The translations under genes were made by a program, and so were the position numbers. Shown in pieces: positions 57,801 through 64,000 of a stretch of 64,000 bases of DNA (position 1 is its first letter; every line of letters starts with the position of its first letter). Source of the DNA: Bombyx mori (lineage: Eukaryota; Arthropoda; Insecta; Lepidoptera; Bombycidae). Location of the stretch: positions 14,216,001 through 14,280,000 of the forward strand of contig NC_085114.1 of NCBI RefSeq assembly GCF_030269925.1, written 5' to 3'. The notes beneath the pieces were generated by a model that was given only the letters and a program-made list of their open reading frames with translations, ran no database searches and was not told the DNA's origin.

Positions 57801-60800
57801 CTGGTGCTACCTACCCGCGCGGACTCACAAGAGGTCCTACCACCAGTCTTGTTGTATCTATGAATATGGAAGGACGTGATCTCATTCAACCTGGTGTGAA
57901 GTGTTATCGTAGGCTAAATGCATGATAACCACCTTAAGATATAAAGGAGAAGATAGAAAAAAGAAGATGAAACAAAAAGATATAAAGTACATCTAAATTT
58001 TATTAAATGTCATAATGGACGTTGCGTTCTGCGAATTAAAATGTTTTACCGATTCGCAGTAGAAATATACGGTGTGGGAAAATCAGTACGGGCACACAAA
58101 TGTCATACAGCATAATATAAATAAATAAATTATCAACTATGTAATTAATATGATCAAATATATAATTTTGTGTGTGTGCGACTTAAAATCCGCAAACAAA
58201 ATAATAGTGGTCCCGTAGTAGTCAAAATTCGATTATTATAATTAATTAAAATTATAAATTTGAACATTAGGTACTATGGTTCTATTATCAAAGTTCTATA
58301 GACAAATAATATTAACCTCTTCTCAATTTGTCCATAAACTTTAAACAACAAATAAAAGATTATATATGCATCTGTGTATCAAATAAATAATAGCGTGTGT
58401 AATGTTTTTTTTTTATTGATTTAATGTATTATTAATCTATAATTTAAAAAAATATTAGTATTCTGCACTCCTTCTCTATATTTTCTATAAGTGTGAGAAA
58501 TTTCATACTCCTCCATCCGCGCAATTTTCGTAAAAAGGGATACAAAGTTTTTACTTCACGTATTAATATATAGATACAAAACGATTATTGAAAGACCATT
58601 GGTATAATATATATCTATATCTATTGGAATAAAGATAAATTTGAAATGCGATAAAATCGCAATGAGTGGGTGTTACAAAGATCGCACTATGCAAATAAAA
58701 GTAAAATGAGGAATATGTTACTATACTGAGAACTTAGAACTTACATCTCAAGGTGGGTGGCGCATTTATGTTGTAGATGTCTATGGGCTCCAGTGTCCAC
58801 TTAGCACCAGGTGGGCTGTGAGCTCGTCCACCAAACTAAGCAATAAAAAAATGTAGATTTCGATAAATGTGTGAAACAAAACGTATCTGAAGTATGCACA
58901 TAGTTTTTTCGACGTTAGATAGCAATGTTACAAAACATAGGAATTCCGGAACTGATAACACGATTATAAACTTTAAATAAATGCGGGAGGGAACTGGACC
59001 TTTTTTAATATTCGTGGAATCTTTATTTAAATAATTAGCCGGGTGAATTTAAAAAAAGGTGACCGTACGCAACGCCCTTATGACGTCATTTGGGGCCAAA
59101 ATGAGCAATAGGTTTTAACCACAGATTATATTATACCAATAGACAACGATTAGCTACGTTTGAAATTATTGATGTAGGTACGTTTTAAAAAAAAGAACAA
59201 TTATGACATAGATTTGATGAAGTTTAAATAAGAATTACAATTTTTTTACAAATATTGTAATTGAATTAATTTTTTTAGTTAATTTAATTGACGTTCCTTA
59301 ATATTACTTTTTATATTATTTTGCTGGTTTCTGGATTGCGTATTATTGTCCTTTGAAGTTTTTCCGTTTACTGCGTAATAGTGTTTCAATATTTATTTCT
59401 ATTCAATTACTTGTATTAGAATCTACAATACGGCTGCACCGAAATATATCTTCAGACCATTGTTCTATAATGTTTATGTAAATATTAACCGATGCGGTGC
59501 CATTGTGTACAGTCTAACATAATGCATTGACGTAATATCATTTTGGTATAACAATCATAACTTTTTCGATTGAATGATGAAGGATAAAAAAAAAGAAAAA
59601 CTGTTCGTTATTTTAGAAATTGTACGTTCTGGATTTAAAAGATCCAATTCAGTTTCTTTTATGACGTCACGAGGTCCCAAATACATAGATAATACACATA
59701 ATACATACAAAAGGAGGCACTAGTCATAGTTTTGACAATTATAAAAAAGAAAAAAATTATATTAATTAATCGACGCAATATTTTTTTTATTGCTTAGTTG
59801 GGTGGACGAGCTCACAGCCCACCAGGTATTAAGTTGTTACTGGAGCCCATAGACATCTACAACGTAAATGCGCCACCCACCTTGAAATATAAGTTCTGAG
59901 GTCTCAGTATAGTTACAAAGCTGCCCCACCCTCCAAACCGAAACGTATTACTGCTTCACGGCAGAAATAAGCAGAGCGGTGGTACCTACCCGTGCGGATT
60001 CAAGAGGTACTACCACCAGTAGAAAGAATTAACCACCAGATTTAAAACTATTTGGTGATTTTCCGTGGCCATACGAGTTTGTACCATGAAGACTTTATGC
60101 ATTTCGGAGGCTTCCATCAAATTCGTGTAAGGCTATACACAAAGAAGGTACTTAGCTGATAATTTAATATGATTTGCACAGATAGAGTTATCAGAGTCGG
60201 ACGCAATGAATGTGTTTAATTATGTTCATTTATTTGCACAGATGCGTTGTGTTCTATCAGACGATTTTACAAAAGAAAAATTATCTTACATTCACGAAAA
60301 GAGTACTAACCAATGACGTTTGTAAATAAGCCTCAATATGAAGGCCAATATGTTTTATTCCTAAAAATTACGGCCAGACAAGTCAAGAAACATTTTTTAA
60401 TTTTTTTTATTTATGATTGAAGGATTACTGGTGGAACGGAGACCTTTCCAGTTTCACCAGGAGAGGTGGGCGAGCAAAGGCTCAACCAGGAGGGGTGGGA
60501 TTTGCTAACAGCTGCCCGAGCGCCTCTGAAGGAGACCTAACAACTCAAGAGCAACTGCTTCGCGAATGAATCTAAGTCAAGAAATATTGACATATTTCGT
60601 AGGCGCTTGAACAGGATTGCCATTTTTCATCAGTATTATGGGTTAAATCTACGGGTCCAAAAGAAAAGAAGGAAATTAGAGTCATAGTCGAAATTCTCAT
60701 GGTTAAGTCGCTGTTGCAAGCGCTATGGTCACGATCAGACCGATAACTGCGGGTAGAATGTTAAGTGCAGAAAAATGTAACTACTCTCTTTCTAGTCTAT

Positions 60801-63193
60801 ATTTCGATCATACTACTGGAACTAGATGCCTCATTCCGACTCTGTAAACGAAACGATAGCTTTTCTAGGACACTGAGAATCATGTTGAGAGCTCGTTAAA
60901 TAAGAGAGTTTCAATGGTATGGTTAGTCCTTCTTGTAGACCACCAGTACCCTAATTCCAATTGGACCAAAATTCCTTGTTTTTTTATTTATTTTTATTGC
61001 TTGGATGAGTGGACGAGCTCACCTGGTGTTAATTGGTTACTGGAGCCCATAGACATCTACAACGTAAATGCGCCACCCATCTTGAGATATAAGTTCTAAG
61101 GTCTCGAGTATAGTTACAACGGCTGCCCTACCCTTCAAGCCGAAACGCATTACTGCCTTACGGCAGAAATAGGCAGGGCGGTGGTAGTGCGGACTCACAA
61201 GAGGTCCTATCACCAGTTTCACTAGCCAGCGCAATCTAATAAAGAGAAACATTAACATGCTATAAGTTAGCAGGACACTTACATCAGCAGCATTCCCACT
61301 GTTGGCGTCGTGGGACAGGATCTCGGCATAGCCCTTGTCATTCTGGACGAACTTCACGTTGCCGAGGTGCAGGACGCTGGCCACGATCTCAAAGATCTCC
61401 CGCTGTTCACTCTCGCCGATTTCTATGACCTTCATGGCCTCTTGTACGACACGGAACTGTTCCTGGTCGTTCGCTCTCTGACTCATGTGCGAGGTCTGCG
61501 GAGTGAGATTGGGAAGATTCAAATTAACGTCAGGGGCATTGGATAAATGGGGATTTGGATGGTTTAGTGTTTTTACAGGTTTAAATGTGTAATAACGGTG
61601 GCTTATTAACTGTTTCATATTTGTGAAAGTGCACAAAAGTGGGAAAATGAAATAAAGCCGCTTGACGTAGCTTCTCGGGATTCTCCAAACATCCCACTGA
61701 AAAAATCAACAAGTAAATAACCACCATTTTACTGAGATTATATTTCATCCCATATCATCTCATCTCATTTCATTTAATGTCATCTCAGTTGATTAATGTC
61801 TCAAATTAATCATCTTCATTTAATTTCACTCTATATTATCATTTTTCATAAAAATAAGAATATACATTAAAACAAGACTTGACCTAAGGGTCAGGTCAGG
61901 TTACCAGATCATAAAATCCCATAAAAAAAAAATATAATTTTGTATGATGATTATCTATACTAATATATAAAATTACAGTAGTTTTACGGATGTTCCGTTA
62001 TAAATACTGAACCATGCATCCGATTGATTTGAAACTTGGTATCCATTTAGAAAATACATGTACTTAATGGATAGGCTAATATTTATATAAGTGTTGGACT
62101 CCCTAGACCAGTTGCGGGGGCGTTAATTGATCTTTGTGGGGGTGAGGAATAATAATGTTAATTTTAAATGCCCAGCGAAGCGGGCGGTTACAGCTATTCT
62201 TTTCTAATAATGAACAGATTACTTACCGAATCGGAAGTGTACTTATAAGCTTCAGGTCTTCCTTGAAGCTTCAAATGAGTCATCAGTGACTGATCGCTGC
62301 TAGCTAGTAGCTGATAGAATATGTGGAAGTTCCTCTCGCCATGCATCTGACTGACGACCCTGGACTTTTCCAGCAGATAGTTCAGGATGTGACCACCTTC
62401 GGGCCCGCCTTCGTAGTTGAACTGGATGTCCATGTATTTGCCGAAGCGACTGGAATTGTCGTTGCGGTGCGTCTTCGCGTTACCGAACGCTTCGAGCAGC
62501 GGGTTGCTTTGTAACAGCTTATCTTTCACGTTTTCCACGTTCCGGAGGTGGTTCGTTCTGGCGGCTATGTATTCCAGAACTTTCTTCGACGCTTCCGTTT
62601 TGCCCGAGCCGGATTCGCCTGTACGGGTCAGACGGAACATTTTGTTGACAATTTTTTTTTTTTTTGTGGTTCACGCACTAATCACGTTACGTTCCTTTGC
62701 AACGGAAGTAGATAGATAAGCCTTGATATTATTATCATTGGTTACAGTGAATGTTGAATTGTTTTATTTTCAAACTGATTTTAGGTATGTGTTTTTTTTA
62801 TTGCCCTTGTAGGCAGACGAGCATACGGCCCACCTGATGGTGAGTGGTTATGGTCGCCCATGGACTTCAGCAATGTCAGGGTAGAGCCAAGCCGCTACCT
62901 ACCACAAACTGTTTTTTGATGGGCGTACCTTTTGGTCATTGGAAACTATCGCTATGAAAGAGTCATGAAGACTTTTACGGGCGCTTTCACTCCGTAAACA
63001 TGCACCATCTATTGTATTGTTGGACTTTAGCGGGGCCAGAGGTGTCGTCAAGCCACCCTCCCCCCACTTAATAACTAAGTATCCCCTCAAAAATGGCGTT
63101 CTTAAAGTAATGAATAAATTACCTGAGATCAAAATACATTGCTCTCTGTGCTCGTAAACCAAAGACCGATAAGCGTTGTCGGCGATCGCGAAA
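40222..63193 (-). CDS. Myo61F: Class I unconventional myosin, Myo1C type (N-terminus beyond right edge)
   Basis: This is an actin-based, membrane-linked monomeric motor. Exons in sense order: 63123-63193, 62227-62618, 61283-61495, 57266-57528, 56257-56426, 55304-55458, 54591-54731, 53278-53419, 52287-52404, 51218-51331, 49919-50160, 48562-48831, 47756-47883, 44530-44748, 42319-42419, 41337-41439, 40222-40236. All phases agree and encode 951 residues. P-loop [10 protein letters not shown] spans the first junction. Then come switch I ([10 protein letters not shown]), switch II (DIYGFEIF), the relay region ([16 protein letters not shown]), [12 protein letters not shown], two IQ motifs and a TH1 tail starting [16 protein letters not shown]. 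The tail motifs ([33 protein letters not shown]) match the Myo1C/Drosophila Myo61F type, not Myo1D. The symbol is an orthology inference. The first ~70-100 residues lie beyond 64000. A 60-bp tandem array fills the intron before exon 44530-44748. Confidence 0.92.
40625..40829 (+). repeat. taagcaataaa-family retroelement in a myosin intron
   Basis: This 5'-truncated copy starts near the accaccgccccgccta segment and ends taagcaataaaaaaaa. A more degraded fragment lies at about 40320-40388. Confidence 0.78.
40930..41289 (+). repeat. Bm1-type SINE, tail-truncated
   Basis: It carries the Bm1 core (gcgaagcactgcttttgcta, cgtcaggtttgcgcc). It stops about 48 bp downstream (sense) of the myosin exon at 41337-41439. 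Confidence 0.75.
41477..41535 (+). repeat. Bm1-type SINE fragment
   Basis: A ~50-bp piece (cgtcaggtttgagccccgtg through the cacctac segment) lies about 40 bp from the acceptor of the myosin exon at 41439. Confidence 0.65.
42420..43621. other. Myosin tail intron
   Basis: It is AT-rich intron with only the dispersed repeat at about 42895-43030; nothing coding was seen. Confidence 0.45.
43622..43892 (-). repeat. Bm1-type SINE
   Basis: It starts at a poly(T) and tacctacctaagcttgcc (tail side) and runs to cgagaacggtgaccggg, within a myosin intron. Confidence 0.8.
43893..44529. other. Myosin tail intron next to the GC-rich exon
   Basis: It is AT-rich and unremarkable. The change to the GC-rich exon at 44530 is abrupt. 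Confidence 0.45.
44749..47608. repeat. 60-bp tandem array, about 47 units, within a myosin intron
   Basis: Forty-seven consecutive 60-bp units, plus partial units at each end, are almost identical. They contain a run of seven C, an ACTAGT and a GTGCAC site. On the minus strand each unit ends in TACTCTGTGCCCGCAG followed by TGCTCGTGC, matching the real splice acceptor and first exon bases at 44748. Variants: T for C at 44774, 45374 and 45793; interrupted C runs at 45919, 46099 and 46579; an extra C in the unit at 45481-45540; six C in the last partial unit; single changes near 45461, 45747, 46359, 47132 and 47221. Both strands stay open in several frames, so long ORFs here (plus 44798-47683, minus 44521-45516, minus 45455-47590) are by-products unless the array is spliced in. 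Confidence 0.97.
47609..47755 (-). other. Unique 5' part of the array-bearing intron
   Basis: From the donor ATC|GTAAGTG at 47755 to the first array unit there are only about 147 unique bases. The ancestral intron was probably under 200 bp before the array expanded. Confidence 0.6.
48950..49120 (+). repeat. LINE-derived fragment (gtccactgctggacatagg type)
   Basis: It carries cagacgtccactgctggaca followed by taggtctcccccaag and tacccacgctacgtcttctg, a common moth LINE 3' segment. It is related to 16820. Confidence 0.55.
49195..49295 (+). repeat. Degraded aaaggcaataaa-family repeat
   Basis: This is a weak match to the family at 55598-55710 (ending caaaggcagtaaaaatg). Confidence 0.45.
49919..50160 (-). 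CDS. Myo61F: Myosin neck exon with two IQ motifs
   Basis: It reads [19 protein letters not shown], the end of the motor, then [14 protein letters not shown] and [12 protein letters not shown], which are calmodulin-binding IQ motifs. An Arg-rich helix leads on to the tail. Phase is 2 in and 1 out. The donor includes the palindrome GGTACC. Confidence 0.92.
50272..50527 (-). mobile_element. hAT-like MITE, second copy
   Basis: It is homologous in reverse to 17365-17617 along its length. It is flanked by ATGTAAT at 50265-50271 and 50528-50534, consistent with an (almost) 8-bp hAT target duplication. It lies in the myosin intron beside the IQ exon. Confidence 0.72.
50803..50965 (-). repeat. taagcaataaa-family fragment
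   Basis: It is a reverse copy lacking its tail third, in sense with the myosin gene. Confidence 0.72.
51040..51085. repeat. GTGC/GT-rich simple repeat
   Basis: gtgtgtgcgtgcgtgcgtac followed by more GTGCGT units, in a myosin intron. Confidence 0.75.
51218..63193 (-). CDS. Myo61F: Myosin motor-domain exons
   Basis: Ten exons, from [19 protein letters not shown] (63193) to the converter/TH segment EKEEYRMG (51218), make a motor lacking only its extreme N-terminus. ATPase and actin-site motifs are intact: P-loop, switch I, switch [30 protein letters not shown] and [20 protein letters not shown]. No stop or frameshift was seen. Introns here are rich in retroelement copies. Confidence 0.93.
52025..52265 (-). 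repeat. Non-LTR retrotransposon 3' ORF fragment
   Basis: The minus-strand translation includes [20 protein letters not shown] and [11 protein letters not shown], the usual C-terminal end of LINE pol ORFs. It is directly downstream (sense) of the myosin exon at 52287. Confidence 0.7.
52442..52510 (+). repeat. Half copy of the 34644-34814 MITE
   Basis: It has the same terminus (tgtgcttagtgcgagttttt ... gcgtaaaagttaactcatat) without the opposite end, about 37 bp upstream (sense) of the myosin exon ending at 52404. Confidence 0.72.
53064..53205 (-). repeat. taagcaataaa-family fragment
   Basis: It is a tail portion only, beginning at a poly(T) and ttattgcttcgatggg. It ends about 70 bp from the myosin exon at 53278. 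Confidence 0.75.
53550..53784 (-). repeat. taagcaataaa-family retroelement
   Basis: It is a reverse copy with a small deletion in the ggtgggctgtgagctcg region, in sense with the myosin gene. Confidence 0.8.
54436..54500. repeat. (TTCA)n/(TTCG)n microsatellite
   Basis: About 16 tetranucleotide units of TTCA with regular TTCG interruptions lie 90 bp downstream (sense) of the myosin exon at 54591-54731. Confidence 0.9.
54840..55060 (+). repeat. Dispersed repeat, related copy near 42895-43030
   Basis: Both stretches share ttttgaagt...gttcaaagattccgttacaa-type words and the cggcatctgatgg/gcggtacttcatg layout. The family is unknown. Confidence 0.4.
55081..55289 (+). repeat. taagcaataaa-family retroelement
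   Basis: It is a plus copy with several deletions that ends gagcaataaataaat, 15 bp before the myosin exon edge at 55304, antisense to the gene. Confidence 0.78.
55598..55710 (+). repeat. aaaggcaataaa-family retroelement
   Basis: It reads aggtaggcagcggcttggtt to tacaaaggcaataaaaaaac, followed by a CA dinucleotide run. Reverse copies are at 26593-26720 and 62795-62905. Confidence 0.7.
56441..56790 (-). repeat. Longer taagcaataaa-family copy
   Basis: It is a reverse copy with the same extra upstream sequence as 30890-31219. It begins 14 bp upstream of the myosin exon acceptor (exon edge 56426), so it may overlap that exon's branch-point region. Confidence 0.8.
56876..57173. repeat. Fold-back pair of Bm1 pieces
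   Basis: A minus-oriented Bm1 piece (to about 57082) is joined directly to a plus-oriented tail piece (from tgttagcaacactccagttt). The two ends can pair over roughly 80 bp. Confidence 0.75.
57594..57847 (-). repeat. taagcaataaa-family retroelement
   Basis: It is a full-length-looking reverse copy in sense with the myosin gene, preceded by T-rich sequence. Confidence 0.82.
58195..58580 (-). repeat. Second copy of the ~400-bp element
   Basis: It is the reverse counterpart of 27500-27915, diverged by many small indels, within a myosin intron. Confidence 0.6.
58719..58851 (+). repeat. taagcaataaa-family fragment
   Basis: It is the tail half only, starting at ttactatactgagaac and ending taagcaataaaaaaa. 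Confidence 0.76.
59779..60021 (-). repeat. taagcaataaa-family retroelement
   Basis: It is a reverse, nearly complete copy, in sense with the myosin gene. Confidence 0.8.
60405..60576 (-). repeat. Partial copy of the repeat at 15137-15600
   Basis: The order of words is the same (atgattgaaggattactgg ... gcaactgcttcgcgaatgaa), truncated after about 170 bp. Confidence 0.68.
60979..61217 (-). repeat. taagcaataaa-family retroelement
   Basis: It is a reverse copy with two small deletions, about 65 bp downstream (sense) of the myosin exon at 61283-61495. Confidence 0.8.
61955..62195 (+). repeat. Helitron-like short element
   Basis: It starts ctatactaatatataaaatt and ends gcccagcgaagcgggcggtt...agctattc, the layout of small Lepidoptera Helitrons. 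Boundaries are inferred. Confidence 0.45.
62795..62905 (-). repeat. aaaggcaataaa-family retroelement
   Basis: It is a clean reverse copy, starting ttttttattgcccttgtagg, between the first two visible myosin exons. Confidence 0.72.
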
Positions 63194-63284
63194 CTGAAAA
63201 CAGATTTTTTTATTATGAATTTGCACCTTAAGCCTATATTTTATTTTTATTATTGCGGGTATCATCTAATAAATTTACACACGT

Positions 63285-63440
63285 ATCCACGCTCGCTCGC
63301 ACGCACGTGCACACTCACCCTCATACATACATGCACCCAAGCACGCACGCACGCACTCACACACGCGCGCGCTCACGTACCCTCAAACGCACGCAAACAC
63401 GCACGCATGCACAAATACGCACGCACGCATACACACACGT
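63285..63440. repeat. Degenerate CACG/CACA simple repeat
   Basis: About 155 bp of alternating purine-pyrimidine CACGCACG-like sequence. Short ORFs over it (His/Thr/Ala-rich) are not genes. Confidence 0.8.
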
Positions 63441-64000
63441 TATTGATATCCTTTTCTTTTTTATTTTAGATTTTTTTAGGTTTCTAGTTATGCTGTTGAG
63501 GAGTTGTTCTGATGATTGAAGTGAAGGAAGGATAGCGTTGCCTCTGAATAATATCTACCAGTTCAAGTTTAATCATTATCATCTGTATACTAAGGAGGAC
63601 CTACCGTCAAACCTATTTTTATTGTTTACGATGACTATCGAAGGATTTTACTTCAAAATTAATATAAATAAATTTATCAGTTCAATCCTATTGTTATTTA
63701 ATTTCATATTTGGGTTAGATAATATTGAACGATGTAGGGTATCGTACAATACTGTGTTCTTATCACGACGATACGAGGAATACATTAATGGCTTTTGTTG
63801 ATTACGTGTTCATAAAAGTTTTCGTTTAGAATTTAAAGTTTTATAAAATGCTAACGTGATAACGTCTTATGAATCAATGAACACCGGCTGCACGCACGAA
63901 AAAGTGTCACGTTCCGCCTGAGCCTGAGCGTGCAAGCGAGAGCGCGGAACAAGCGATAGAGAGGCACGATCGGCCCAAGCCCACCACGCTGCCTATTTCT
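63441..64000. other. Intron at the right edge
   Basis: There is no further myosin exon here; the upstream motor exon encoding the segment before FAIADNAYR must lie beyond 64000. The last ~30 bases (cccaccacgctgcctatttc) may begin another taagcaataaa-family copy. Confidence 0.45.

Noticed and set aside
63176..63519. His/Thr/Ala-rich ORFs
   Set aside because: They are translations of a CACG simple repeat.

Overview
The window looks like nuclear DNA of a moth, most likely a silkworm (Bombyx). The evidence is AT-rich introns, spliced genes with GT-AG junctions, and dense copies of Bm1-type SINEs, the 3' end of a silkworm-type non-LTR element ending in taagcaataaaaaa, a lepidopteran tRNA-derived SINE and several MITEs. 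The species is inferred from repeat types and protein likeness only; no search was run.

Three spliced host genes are present. (1) Minus strand, 19828 down to about 1199 and past the left edge: an acidic, proline-rich, coiled-coil protein ending in a MYND zinc finger, which I cannot name. (2) Plus strand, 22779-36709: a complete 16-exon gene for CDK12, the transcription-elongation cyclin-dependent kinase (1046 residues by my splicing). It is head to head with gene 1, with 2.95 kb between the start codons. (3) Minus strand, from past the right edge (first visible exon 63123-63193) down to a stop codon at 40222: a class I unconventional myosin of the Myo1C type (Drosophila Myo61F), with motor, two-IQ neck and TH1 tail. 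Genes 2 and 3 converge, and their 3' UTRs share 36710-40221. In all three genes the exon phases fit from end to end, and exon edges were checked against the reading frames.

Gene 1 hosts a very recent BEL/Pao LTR retrotransposon (7721-12723). Its two 739-bp LTRs look identical, it has a 5-bp target duplication, and it has one long ORF with Gag, protease and the front of reverse transcriptase. The back of RT, most of RNase H and the integrase core are gone, so it looks like a non-autonomous deletion derivative.

The most unusual structure lies in the myosin gene. About 47 near-identical 60-bp units (44749-47608) fill almost the whole intron before the TH1 exon at 44530-44748. Each unit reads, in the gene's sense, as a complete 3' splice site plus an echo of the first bases of that exon. 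Because 60 is a multiple of three, use of an upstream copy adds 20 codons per unit in frame. One unit with an extra C would break the frame for acceptors farther upstream. This is a ladder of decoy or alternative splice acceptors, and possibly a variable coding minisatellite.

Most of the remaining DNA is intron with transposon debris. Copies of the taagcaataaa element sit mainly in the same orientation as the host gene (12 of 15 by my count), which is the opposite of the usual expectation.
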